From positions 806,001-870,000 of the forward strand of contig BMZV01000001.1 of assembly GCA_014652975.1 (NCBI GenBank): a stretch of 64,000 nucleotides of DNA. The letters are read 5' to 3'. A program made the position numbers and the translations under genes. Below are positions 9,276 through 17,993 of the stretch, piece by piece. Each line of letters starts with the position of its first letter. Position 1 is the stretch's first letter. A model generated the notes under the pieces. It was not told the DNA's origin, made no database searches, and worked only from the letters and a program-made list of their open reading frames with translations. This DNA is from Kocuria marina (lineage in GTDB: Bacteria > Actinomycetota > Actinomycetes > Actinomycetales > Micrococcaceae).

Positions 9276-10268
9276 TCAGAAGCTCCCGGACGCCCCGCCC
9301 CTGGTGAAGCCGCCGCCCCCGCCGAACGAGCTCGTGCCGCCGGAGCCGCCGGACGACGAGCTCGAGGCGTTGACCACGCCCCCGGAGTACAGGGACGGGG
9401 AAACCGCGTAGAGCGGCAACCAGCTCTGGAAGGTGGGGGCGTAGTGCACGTCCTGCTCGATGCCGTCCTTGTCCGTGCGGCGCACGGGATCGTCGTTGAG
9501 GCCCGGCGCCTTGGGGTTCTGCAGGCGGTACTTCAGGTAGGCCCGGCGCATGCTCGTGCTGATCCCCTCGCCCGGATGCTCCCGCTCGTACTGCTCAATC
9601 TCCCGCTTCGCCTGATCCATGATCTGCCTGGTGCTCCGGCGGCAGCGCCAGACGAGCACCAGGACCCCGAGCACGACCACGCCGACGATCGACAAAATGA
9701 CCGTGGCCACCGCGCGCCCCTTCGCCGCCCGGTCCGCCGCGGCCTGCGGATCGGCCTCGTCGTAGACCTTGGTGACCGTCTTTGTGAACGCGTCCGCGTA
9801 GTCCCCGTCCTTGAACCCGGGCTCGAGCTGGTTCTCCATGATGTTCTCGGCGTCCGAGTCCGAGAGCACCTCCCGGGCGCCGTCCCCGACCTCGATGCGC
9901 AGCTCGCGCTCCCCCATGTCCGCGACGATCAGCACGCCGTTGTTGCGCCCGTCGTCCCCCACGCCCCAGTCTGTGGCGACCTTGCGCGAGTAATCCTCGA
10001 TGTTCTCGCCCTGGGTGTCGTTCACGCTGAGGACCGCCGCGCGGATGTATTCGTTTTCATCATTCTTCTCGCCGATCAGCCGGTTGAGCTGCTCCTCCTG
10101 GCCGTCCGTCAGCAGGTCGGCCTGGTCCTGAACGGCGCCCACCTCGGGCCGCGGCGGGACGTCCAGGGCCTGGGCGGGGGCGACGGCGCCCGCCACGAGC
10201 ACCGCGGCCAGGGCACCCCCCAGGGTGGCGCGCCTGAGCACCGCGGGCTGGGTTTCGGCGGTGGTCAC
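9276..10268 (-). CDS. TPM-domain membrane protein (YgcG/Psb32 family)
   Basis: A 330-residue protein. A signal peptide (about residues 10-36, ending AQA) precedes a TPM domain with DQADLLTDGQEEQLNRLI and NNGVLIVADMGERELRIEVGDGA. A membrane segment (VATVILSIVGVVVLGVLVLVW) and a cytoplasmic charged region follow, ending in a Ser/Gly-rich tail with SFGGGGGF. I chose the GTG at 10268 because GGAGG lies six bases upstream; a longer frame opens at 10307. TPM proteins are thought to act in envelope or membrane-protein maintenance, with no firm biochemical role in this branch. Confidence 0.85.
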   Translation of the reverse strand: MTTAETQPAVLRRATLGGALAAVLVAGAVAPAQALDVPPRPEVGAVQDQADLLTDGQEEQLNRLIGEKNDENEYIRAAVLSVNDTQGENIEDYSRKVATDWGVGDDGRNNGVLIVADMGERELRIEVGDGAREVLSDSDAENIMENQLEPGFKDGDYADAFTKTVTKVYDEADPQAAADRAAKGRAVATVILSIVGVVVLGVLVLVWRCRRSTRQIMDQAKREIEQYEREHPGEGISTSMRRAYLKYRLQNPKAPGLNDDPVRRTDKDGIEQDVHYAPTFQSWLPLYAVSPSLYSGGVVNASSSSSGGSGGTSSFGGGGGFTRGGASGSF

Positions 10269-10514
10269 GAGGGTCCTCCGGGGGTCTCGGGGTTCGGCGC
10301 TGTGCACGCGGGGTTGCTGGGGCCAGGCTACGTGCGCTCGTGCGCGGACAGAACCATCACCCCGGCCCCCGGCGGGCGTGTCGGCAGCGTGGCAGCCGAC
10401 GCGGGTTCGGTCTCCGCCCCGAACCGGCGTTGCCGACCGCCCTCGGCCACTGGCCGGCTCCCGGGAGGGAAACCGGCCCGCGGAGGGGACGTGCGCGACG
10501 CGTCGTCGGGAGCC

Positions 10515-11405
10515 TCAGTTCTTCGCGGTGGGAACAACCATCACGGGGCACTCGGCGTCCGCGAGGGCGGCCTGGGACACCGAACCCATGAGCAGACCGC
10601 GGAACCCGCCGTACCCGCGGGTGCCCATGACGAGCAGCTCGGCGGTGCGGGAGGCGTCCACGAGTGCGTCCGCGGGGCGGCCCTCCAGCACGCGGGTCTC
10701 GATCTCTAGGCCCGGGAAGTCCTTGCGCAGTTCCTCGGCCACGGAATCGGTGAGCTCCTTGGCCGGGGCCATGAGCTGTTCCTGCACGGCGCGATCCAGC
10801 TCGGCGGAGTTCATGGGCAGGTAGCTCGTGGTGGGGACCACGCTCACGATCGCGAGCCGCAGCCCGTGATCCGCGGCGTACCGGGCGGCCTGCGGCACCG
10901 CCTTGTTCTTGGCGCCGAGCTTGTCCACGCCCACGACCACGCGACCCTCGAAGCTCTCACCCTCGGGCCGGGTCTCACGTTCGCCAGGGCGCCACTCCTC
11001 CGGGAGGATCACCACGGGCGCGGCGGAGTGGGCGGCCACCGCGGCGGAGACCGAACCCACGCGCCCGCGCACCCCGTGGTGCCCGCGCTTGCCGAGGACC
11101 ACCACGGAGGCGTCCTGGGCCTCGTAGACGATCACGCCGGCGGCGTCGCCGCGCTCGATGATGCCCTGCCCGGTGACGCCGCCCGCCTTGGCCTTCTCCA
11201 CGGCGCGCGTGGCCAGCCGCTCCGATTCCTGGTGCAGCGCATCCGCGAAGGCTCCATAGATGGACTGGTCCAGGCCGGTCTGGCGGCCCATGGAGAGCAC
11301 GATCTTCAACGGCTCCTGCCGCTTCTGGGCCTCGAGGATCGCCCAGTCCAGGGCCCGCTCACTGTGATCGGAACCGTCGTACGCCACCACGATGTTCTGT
11401 GTCAT
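10515..11405 (-). CDS. Universal stress protein, tandem UspA domains
   Basis: A 296-residue cytoplasmic protein made of two UspA folds (about 1-140 and 155-296). Each has the ATP-binding pattern: VVLGKRGHHGVRGRVGSVS in the first and VMGTRGYGGFRGLLMGSVS in the second, so it is the nucleotide-binding type. Two-domain Usps are typical of actinobacteria and respond to starvation, low oxygen or other stress. It lies 53 bases downstream of a paralog and may be co-transcribed with it. The short gap contains TACAGT, which could be a -10 of its own. Confidence 0.93.
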   Translation of the reverse strand: MTQNIVVAYDGSDHSERALDWAILEAQKRQEPLKIVLSMGRQTGLDQSIYGAFADALHQESERLATRAVEKAKAGGVTGQGIIERGDAAGVIVYEAQDASVVVLGKRGHHGVRGRVGSVSAAVAAHSAAPVVILPEEWRPGERETRPEGESFEGRVVVGVDKLGAKNKAVPQAARYAADHGLRLAIVSVVPTTSYLPMNSAELDRAVQEQLMAPAKELTDSVAEELRKDFPGLEIETRVLEGRPADALVDASRTAELLVMGTRGYGGFRGLLMGSVSQAALADAECPVMVVPTAKN

Positions 11406-11458
11406 CTGTCTGCACCTAGTTTCTTAACTGTATTTCGAGGGGGAGTGCGGATCGGGAC

Positions 11459-12454
11459 TCAGCGCCCGCTGGGGACCACCATCACGGGCCCGGCAGCGGA
11501 GCTCAGCACGGCCTGGGACACGGATCCGAGCAACAGACCCGTGAACCCACCGATCCCGCGGGAGCCCACGACCACAAGGTCCGCGGTCCGGGTGGCCTGC
11601 ACGAGCACCCGGCCGGGGCGGCCCAGGAACGCGTGCTGAGTGACCCGCAACCGGGGTTCCCGCTCAGCAATGGTGCGCGCCAGTTCTGAGAGCCGTTCGA
11701 GCGATTCCTGGAAGTAGTAGGTCTGGTTGTACTGGTCCTGGAACCACTCCGGGGTCCCGGACAAGGCGCCGTTTACGGAGACGAGGCTCAGGGTCGCGTC
11801 ATGGGACAGGGCGTACTGGATCGCGTGCGCTACCGCGGGGTTCTTCTCCCCCGCGCCGTCCACGCCCACGACCACGGAGCCGGAGAAGTCCATCTCGGAG
11901 GCAGGAGTGCGGGTTCCACCCTGGGCCTGGTCGTCGGAGACGCGCACGTCCTTGCCGTCCCGGCCCTGCTCGCGGGCGAGTTCGGCGTCCGAGTCGTCCT
12001 CGTGGGTTCCGGGCGGGACCACGATCACGGGCACGGGGCTGTGGGCCGCCACGGCCGCGGAGACCGAACCCAGCCGACCCCGCAGGGCATCGCCCTTGCC
12101 GCGCTTGCCCATGACCACCAGGCACGCGTCCTTGGCGGCGTGCAGGACGGCCCGAGCGGCGTCGCCCTCGCCCAGGACCTTGCGGATCTCGACGTCCGGG
12201 GCGTGAGAGCGGGCGTACTCCTCGGCGGCCTCGAGATGGGATTCGCTCTCCGCCTTCACGGCGTCGTGGAAGCGCTGTTCCAGGCCTGGATCCCCCACGA
12301 CCGCGACGGGGAACGCGCACAACAGGCGCACGGGGACTTTGCGGGCAGCCGCCTCCGTGAGGGCACGGTCGAGGGCGCGCAGCGCGATCTCGGAACCATC
12401 AATACCCACCAGGACGGGAGCGTTGGACGAGGTGTTCAGAACGTCGTTGTTCAT
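11459..12454 (-). CDS. Universal stress protein, tandem UspA domains
   Basis: A 331-residue paralog of the next gene downstream. The two UspA folds are joined by an acidic, variable linker (about residues 140-180), with ATP-binding motifs VVMGKRGKGDALRGRLGSVS and VVGSRGIGGFTGLLLGSVS. I start it at ATG 12454 (MNNDVLNTSS). GGAGG is only one base before the ATG and TATCCT ends eight bases upstream, which fits a leaderless message better than a standard ribosome site. A longer in-frame start at 12499 is less convincing. Confidence 0.92.
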   Translation of the reverse strand: MNNDVLNTSSNAPVLVGIDGSEIALRALDRALTEAAARKVPVRLLCAFPVAVVGDPGLEQRFHDAVKAESESHLEAAEEYARSHAPDVEIRKVLGEGDAARAVLHAAKDACLVVMGKRGKGDALRGRLGSVSAAVAAHSPVPVIVVPPGTHEDDSDAELAREQGRDGKDVRVSDDQAQGGTRTPASEMDFSGSVVVGVDGAGEKNPAVAHAIQYALSHDATLSLVSVNGALSGTPEWFQDQYNQTYYFQESLERLSELARTIAEREPRLRVTQHAFLGRPGRVLVQATRTADLVVVGSRGIGGFTGLLLGSVSQAVLSSAAGPVMVVPSGR

Positions 12455-12564
12455 ACCTCCAGGATAGTCTCCGCACCCTGCAACGGCGCGGTCCACCACG
12501 CGATTTCAGGCCTGTGACGACGCCGCACGGAGCCTCCTGGCGCCGGGCCGGCTCCGCGGGCCGC

Positions 12565-14067
12565 TCACGCCATCGCGAACATCCACCGGTCCCCGCGGAT
12601 GCGCAGACCCAGGGTCACGGCACGGGCGCCCATGTACCCGCCCGCGTACGCAATCCAGAGCCACGCCGCGCCCGGGGTGCCGCTCCCACCCCGTTCGAGA
12701 ACGAGCCACAACAGGGGCGCGTACACGACCAGGTTGATGACCCCGGCCAGGGCGAGATAGCGAGCGTCGCCGGCGCCGATCAGAACGCCGTCGAGCACGA
12801 ACACGAATGCCGCGAGGGGCTGACCCACGGCCACGACGATCAACGCGATCCCGAAGATCACCTGGACGTCCCGCGACGAGGTGAAGAGGAAGCCCAGGTG
12901 CGGCCCGAGCAGACCCACGATCACGCCCGTGACCACGCCGAAGCCCAGGCCCCACCGAATCAGTCGATGCATGAGCCTCCGGACATGTTCGCGTTCCGAG
13001 CGCCGTCGCAGGTCCCGGGCGCCGAGTTCCTTGCCCAGCAGCGCCTGGGCGGCGATGGCCAGTGCGTCCAGTGCGAAGGCCAGGAAGTTGAAGATCGTCA
13101 TGGTCAGTTGGTAGGCCGCGAGGTTCTCGGCCCCCTGCGCCGTGGCCACCACCACGGTCACCAGGATCGCGGCGCGCAGGGACAGGGTGCGCAGCATGAG
13201 CCATGTCCCCACCGTGAGGTGCGTGCGCACCCCGGCCCAGGACGTCGCGAGGCTCACGCCGCGCCGTCGGAACTGCCGAGTGAGCATGATCAGGTACGTC
13301 ACAGCCATGGCCCACTGCGTGATGCTCGTGCCGATCGCCGCGCCCGCGACGCCCAGCTGCGCGCCGTACACGAGCGCCACGTTCAGCCCCGCGTTCACGG
13401 CGGCGCCCACGCCCGCGATCACGAGCGGGGTGGTCGTGTCCTGCAGACCTCGCAGCACACCCACGGCGGCCAGCACGATCAGCATGGCCACGAGTCCGGG
13501 CAGGGACCACAACGCGTACGACGTCGCGTGCTCCAGCACTTCGCCCTCCGCACCCAGGGCGCGCAGCAGGGGACGAACGGCCACGGCACCCACCGCGGCG
13601 AGCAGCACCCCGAGACCCGCGGCGGTCCACAGTCCGTCCCGACCCACGCGCAGGGCATCGGCGAGTCTGCCACCACCCACGTGCCGGGCCACCGCGGGGG
13701 TGGTGCTGTAGGCCAGGAAGACCATGAGCCCCACGACCGTCTGCACCACGGTCGCGGCAATCCCTACCCCCGCGAGCTGCGCCGTGCCCAGGTGGCCGAT
13801 GATCGCCGAGTCCGCGAGCAGGAACAGCGGCTCCGCGATCAGCGCTCCGAACGCCGGGACGGCGAGCGCGAGGATCTGGCGGTTCAGGCTCTTCCCGCCC
13901 GCGGTCTTGGACGGGGTCCCAGGATCCGACGGCGTTGCCGGGCCCTCGGGCGTCACGGGCTCCTCGGAAGCTGCGGGGCCCCCGCGGTGGAGACCTCCGG
14001 GACTGGGCTCCGAGGGGCGGGCGTCTCGGGGCGCGCTGGAGTTCGGGCGTGAGCGGAAGGAAGGCAC
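12565..14067 (-). CDS. MATE-family efflux transporter (DinF-like)
   Basis: A 500-residue multidrug and toxin extrusion protein with about 12 membrane segments, driven by a proton or sodium gradient. The conserved start region LAVPAFGALIAEPLFLLADSAIIGHLG marks the DinF-like branch. An unusual Pro/Ser/Gly-rich, probably disordered leader of about 60 residues comes first, so a shorter start is possible. It lies among stress-protein genes, but the substrate cannot be told from sequence. Confidence 0.9.
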   Translation of the reverse strand: MPSFRSRPNSSAPRDARPSEPSPGGLHRGGPAASEEPVTPEGPATPSDPGTPSKTAGGKSLNRQILALAVPAFGALIAEPLFLLADSAIIGHLGTAQLAGVGIAATVVQTVVGLMVFLAYSTTPAVARHVGGGRLADALRVGRDGLWTAAGLGVLLAAVGAVAVRPLLRALGAEGEVLEHATSYALWSLPGLVAMLIVLAAVGVLRGLQDTTTPLVIAGVGAAVNAGLNVALVYGAQLGVAGAAIGTSITQWAMAVTYLIMLTRQFRRRGVSLATSWAGVRTHLTVGTWLMLRTLSLRAAILVTVVVATAQGAENLAAYQLTMTIFNFLAFALDALAIAAQALLGKELGARDLRRRSEREHVRRLMHRLIRWGLGFGVVTGVIVGLLGPHLGFLFTSSRDVQVIFGIALIVVAVGQPLAAFVFVLDGVLIGAGDARYLALAGVINLVVYAPLLWLVLERGGSGTPGAAWLWIAYAGGYMGARAVTLGLRIRGDRWMFAMA

Positions 14068-14111
14068 CGCACCAGGGTAAGGGGATCAGTCACCCGCCGA
14101 GGCGGGCAGGG

Positions 14112-14468
14112 TCAGCGTCCCGGGGCGGGTTTCACCGCGATCACGGGGACGGCGGATTCCAGGATGATCTGCTGCGCGGAAGAACCCAGGAAGATCTTGC
14201 CCGCGGGGGACCGCCGTCGGACCCCCACCACCACGGCGTCGACCTCCGCGCGGTTGGTGGCGTCCACCAGATCCCCCACGGCATTGCGGCTGCGGGCGGC
14301 GGCATGCTCCACGCTCACGCGCTCGTACGGGATCGCGGACAGATCCGGCTCGTTCCCGTCCACGGGGAACACCACGAGGTCCGTGTCGCGACGCCGGGCT
14401 TCCTGGACGGCGAAGTCGCGGGCGGCGTGACCGGCCGGAGTCTCGGCGGCGGCAAGGATGATGGCCAT
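14112..14468 (-). CDS. Single-domain universal stress protein
   Basis: A 118-residue UspA fold beginning MAIILAAAETPAG. The start is fixed by AGAGGA just upstream of the ATG. The ATP-binding motif reads VVVGVRRRSPAGKIFLGSSAQ, close to the canonical G-2X-G-9X-G-S pattern but with RRR at the turn. It is the third Usp gene within 4 kb and is divergent from the tricarboxylate transporter operon. Confidence 0.87.
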   Translation of the reverse strand: MAIILAAAETPAGHAARDFAVQEARRRDTDLVVFPVDGNEPDLSAIPYERVSVEHAAARSRNAVGDLVDATNRAEVDAVVVGVRRRSPAGKIFLGSSAQQIILESAVPVIAVKPAPGR

Positions 14469-14679
14469 GGGTCCTCTTCTCTGTGCGCGATCCATCTGGG
14501 GGGGCAGGTTCCGGGGCGGGGCGAGATCGCCCCCGGGCGGTGAACCGTTGCCGGCCCGGTGAATCCCGGGGTCCGCGTCGGTACCGCCTCCCACGTGGGG
14601 GTATGTGTATCCTAAGTCACACTTCTCGCGGCCCCGTGGGCGGCGGGAATCCCCCTTACCGCGAATCCCGGGAGAATCC

Positions 14680-15681
14680 ATGAGCTCCACCCACTCCCCC
14701 GACCGCCGCACGTTCCTAACCTACGGTCTCGGGGGACTCGTGGCCCTGGGGGCCATCGGAACCGCGACGGCGGGGTCCATCGCATCGGCCTCCGGCGGCA
14801 ACGACCTCCGTTCGTCGCTGACCATTATCGCCCCGGCGGCCGCGGGCGGCGGGTGGGACACCGTGGCCCGGGAGATGCAGCAGGCCCAACGGGCCAACGG
14901 CATCGTGAACAACACCCAGGTGGTGAACATCCCGGGTGCCGGCGGGACCATCGCGCTCGGGAACCTGGAGATCCTCTCCGGCAAGGCCAACAACCTCATG
15001 GTGGGTGGCACGGGTCAGTTGGCGGCCACCATCCAGTACGACTCCGCCACCACCTACGCGGACGTGAATCCCCTGGCCGTGGTGGTGGAGGAGTACGACG
15101 TGATCGTGGTCCCCGGCGATTCCCCGTACACGTCCCTGAAGGAACTCATGACGGCGTGGGCCAAGACCCCCGGCAAGGTCCCGTGGACCGGAGGCGGTTC
15201 CTTCGACCAGCTGGTCGTGACCGAGATGGCGATCAGTGCCGGGTTGGCACCCAAGGACATGATCTACGTGTCCTCGGACGGCGGCGGTGAATCCACCCAG
15301 GCCCTGCTCAACGGCACGGCGGCCGCCGCGGCCAGCGGGTACCCGGATTCCATCGACCAGATCGAGTCCGGGCGGTTGCGGGCCCTGGGCGTCGTGGCCC
15401 GCGAACCCGTGCCCGGGGTGGAGATCCCCACGACCGTGGAGCAGGGCTTCGACGTCACCCTGGCCAACTGGCGCTTGCTTGTGGCACCGAGTGGGATCAC
15501 GCCGGAGGAGAAGACCGAGCTCGAGACCATTGTGCGGGAAACGATCGCCACACCGCAGTGGCGGGAGGCCATCGAACGCTTCAACTGGAACGAGAACGTG
15601 ATCACGGGCGAGGAGCTCACCCGTTTCCTCGCGGACGAGAAGACCCGCATCCAGGGCCTCTACAAGGAGTTGGGACTGTGA
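14680..15681 (+). CDS. tctC: Tripartite tricarboxylate transporter, substrate-binding protein TctC
   Basis: A 333-residue exported binding protein of the Bug/TctC family. The N terminus has a twin-arginine-like DRRTFLTYG before the hydrophobic segment, with no lipobox Cys. Family marks are IIAPAAAGGGWDTVAREMQ, VVNIPGAGGTIALGNL and TGGGSFDQL. The ATG follows GGGAGAATCC. The gene leads a C-B-A operon through a GTGA overlap. The ligand could be citrate or another carboxylate, as Bug proteins vary widely in substrate. Confidence 0.93.
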   Translation: MSSTHSPDRRTFLTYGLGGLVALGAIGTATAGSIASASGGNDLRSSLTIIAPAAAGGGWDTVAREMQQAQRANGIVNNTQVVNIPGAGGTIALGNLEILSGKANNLMVGGTGQLAATIQYDSATTYADVNPLAVVVEEYDVIVVPGDSPYTSLKELMTAWAKTPGKVPWTGGGSFDQLVVTEMAISAGLAPKDMIYVSSDGGGESTQALLNGTAAAAASGYPDSIDQIESGRLRALGVVAREPVPGVEIPTTVEQGFDVTLANWRLLVAPSGITPEEKTELETIVRETIATPQWREAIERFNWNENVITGEELTRFLADEKTRIQGLYKELGL

Positions 15682-16328
15682 CATCACAGGTGACCGGGTC
15701 GACCCCGGCGTCCGCACCACCCCCGCAGGAGGCGCCGCCCTCCGCGCACCGGTCGCTGCTGTCCGAGCTGACCATGCCCTTGGTGCTCGCGGCTTTCGCG
15801 ACGTACCTGCTGGTGAGCATGCTCAGCATGTCCGTCCCGGAGTCGGTGGACTTCCCCGGGCCCCGGTTCTTCCCGGCCGTGGTGACGGCAGTGATCTACG
15901 CCCTGGTGATCGTGGAGGTGCTCTCGATCCTGCGCCGCCGGTCCGCGGACCGTTCTCCTGGAGGCCACCCGACGACGTCGACGGGCAGCACCGCGCACAC
16001 CTCCCCCGCCGATGACGACGCCGCACCCTCGGCGGACGATGCCGGCTACGAGTTCGTAGGTGCCTACGAGCCCGCCACGCCCCAATTCTCGTGGCGGTCC
16101 TTCGCCTGGGTGGTGGGCGGTTTCCTGGTGTTTGCACTACTGCTCGAGTTCCTGGGGTGGATCATCGGCGCCGCCGTACTGTTCTGGTGCGTGGCCCGCG
16201 GCTTTGGCTCCACCCGCCCGCTGTTCTCACTGGTCGTGGGGCTGACCGTGAGTTCCCTCGCGTACATCGCCTTCGACATGGCCCTGGGGTTGTCCCTGCC
16301 CTCCGGCCTCCTGGGGGGTGGGTTCTAG
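15678..16328 (+). CDS. tctB: Tripartite tricarboxylate transporter, small membrane subunit TctB
   Basis: A 216-residue membrane protein with four hydrophobic segments: two near LVLAAFATYLLVSML and FFPAVVTAVIYALVIVEVL, two after residue 135. An acidic Ser/Thr-rich cytoplasmic loop separates them. The SVDFPGPRFFP motif is typical of TctB. The GTG start overlaps the tctC stop, and its own TAG is followed at once by the tctA ATG, so all three are translated as a unit. Confidence 0.88.
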   Translation: MTSQVTGSTPASAPPPQEAPPSAHRSLLSELTMPLVLAAFATYLLVSMLSMSVPESVDFPGPRFFPAVVTAVIYALVIVEVLSILRRRSADRSPGGHPTTSTGSTAHTSPADDDAAPSADDAGYEFVGAYEPATPQFSWRSFAWVVGGFLVFALLLEFLGWIIGAAVLFWCVARGFGSTRPLFSLVVGLTVSSLAYIAFDMALGLSLPSGLLGGGF

Positions 16329-17834
16329 ATGGAGACCCTCTCGCTGTTGCTGGACGGTTTCGCCGGGGCGCTCACCCTGCAGAACCTCTTCTGGGTGGTG
16401 CTCGGATGCTTCCTGGGCACCGCCGTGGGTGTCATGCCCGGCCTGGGGTCCTCCATGGCCGTGGCGCTGCTGCTGCCCGTGACGTTCGCCCTGGATCCCA
16501 CCGCGGCGTTCATCATGTTCTCCGGCGTGTATTTCGGCGGGCTGTTCGGGGATTCCACCATGGGCATCCTCATGAACACCCCGGGGCAGGCCTCGGCCAT
16601 CGCGTCCACGTTCGAGGGCCACAAGATGGCGCTCACCGGCAGAGCCCCACAAGCGCTCGCCACGGCGGCCATCGGGGCGTTCATCGGTGGTTTCGTGGCG
16701 TCCGTGGTGGTCGTGTTCTTCGCACCCTTCCTGGCCGAGTTCTCCACCCAGTTCGGTCCGGCGGAGTTCTTCGCCCTGGCCCTGTTCGCGTTCGTGGCCA
16801 CGTCCTCCGTGGTGACGGACTCCGCGGTCAAGGGTCTGCTGTCCCTCGCCCTGGGACTGGGGATCGCCGTGGTGGGTATCGACTCCGTGACCGGCATCCC
16901 GCGGTTCACCATGAACTCCCCCTACCTCTTCGACGGGATCTCCCTGGTGACCGTCACGGTCGCGGTGCTCGCGCTGGGTGAGGTGATCTATTTCGCCACG
17001 ACCGCCCGGTTCCAGAGCCAGGGAAGGATGCTGAAGGCCCAGGGGCGGCCCTGGTTGAGCCGCAAGGAACTGCGGGAGGCCACCCCGGCATGGTTGCGCG
17101 GCACGGCCATCGGCTTGCCGTTCGGCGTGGTCCCGGCCGGCGGCGCGGAGATCCCCACGTTCCTGGCATTCGGCGCGGAACGCAAGCTGGATCGGCGTCG
17201 TCGCGACCCGCAATTCGGCAAGGGCGCCATTCGAGGTCTTGCCGCACCCGAGGCCGCGGGCAACGCCACCACCGGTATGGCCATGGGTGCGCTGCTCGCG
17301 CTGGGCCTGCCCATCTCCGCGACCGCCGCCATCATGCTCGCCGCGTTCCGGCAGTACGGGCTGCAACCGGGACCGCTGCTGTTCGAGCGCGCCCCTGATC
17401 TCGTGTGGGCGCTGTTGGCCAGCTTCTTCATCGCGATGATCGTGCTGCTGATCATCAACCTGCCGTTCGCGATGGTGTGGGCCAAGCTACTGCTCATCCC
17501 GCGCCCGTACCTGTACGCGGGCATCACGGTGTTCTGCGGCCTGGGCATCTACGCGACGTCCGGCTCCACCTTCGACCTGCTCATGCTCCTGGGCGTGGGA
17601 CTCGTCGGCTTCTTGATGCGTATGCATGATTACCCGCTCGCGCCGCTGATCATCGGGATGGTCCTGGGTCCGCTCGCGGAGACGAGCCTGCGGGACGCCC
17701 TGATCAGCGCGGACGGTGACGCCTCGATCCTGGTGAGCGGTCCGATCGTGCTCGTGCTCTACGGGGTCCTGGTGATCATCCTGCTCCTGACACTGCGCAG
17801 CAAAGTCACGAGCCGCACCCGCAGGGACGTCTGA
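16329..17834 (+). CDS. tctA: Tripartite tricarboxylate transporter, large membrane subunit TctA
   Basis: A 501-residue channel subunit with about 12 membrane segments. The family signatures are clear: GVMPGLGSSMAVALLLPVTF, YFGGLFGDSTMGILMNTPGQ and GLAAPEAAGNATTGMAMG. It starts on the base after the tctB stop. No TctDE-type sensor kinase or response regulator is next to the operon, so control must come from elsewhere. A large inverted repeat follows the stop at 17884-17953. Confidence 0.95.
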   Translation: METLSLLLDGFAGALTLQNLFWVVLGCFLGTAVGVMPGLGSSMAVALLLPVTFALDPTAAFIMFSGVYFGGLFGDSTMGILMNTPGQASAIASTFEGHKMALTGRAPQALATAAIGAFIGGFVASVVVVFFAPFLAEFSTQFGPAEFFALALFAFVATSSVVTDSAVKGLLSLALGLGIAVVGIDSVTGIPRFTMNSPYLFDGISLVTVTVAVLALGEVIYFATTARFQSQGRMLKAQGRPWLSRKELREATPAWLRGTAIGLPFGVVPAGGAEIPTFLAFGAERKLDRRRRDPQFGKGAIRGLAAPEAAGNATTGMAMGALLALGLPISATAAIMLAAFRQYGLQPGPLLFERAPDLVWALLASFFIAMIVLLIINLPFAMVWAKLLLIPRPYLYAGITVFCGLGIYATSGSTFDLLMLLGVGLVGFLMRMHDYPLAPLIIGMVLGPLAETSLRDALISADGDASILVSGPIVLVLYGVLVIILLLTLRSKVTSRTRRDV

Positions 17835-17883
17835 GCCGACTCATCTCCGGGTAAACCCCACCCTCTCCCAAGTGCGGGTGCAC

Positions 17884-17953
17884 TGATTTTGCTGAGCTAA
17901 AACACGCAAACCCCTCTCAGAGGGTGGTTCGCTGCTTTAGCTCAGCAAAATCA
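17884..17953. terminator. Large inverted repeat between convergent tctA and aldehyde dehydrogenase
   Basis: Two perfect 18-base arms (17884-17901, TGATTTTGCTGAGCTAAA, and 17936-17953) enclose a 34-base loop that itself holds a small CCTCT/AGAGG hairpin. The arms are AT-rich compared with the genome. It lies between convergent genes and could work as a two-way transcription terminator. The nested shape and composition also allow a small repeated or mobile element. Confidence 0.7.
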
Positions 17954-17993
17954 CACGCCGTCGCGGTCCTCGGAGCCGGGCGGGATTGCCCGA

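Noticed and set aside
8745-10709. A 654-codon plus-strand frame
   Set aside because: It is antisense to the TPM gene and its remnant; the protein is Arg/Pro/His-rich with no domain.
14599-14618. A TGTG...CACA element upstream of tctC that resembles a CRP site
   Set aside because: The half-sites are two bases too far apart for the CRP/GlxR consensus and the inner bases do not match.
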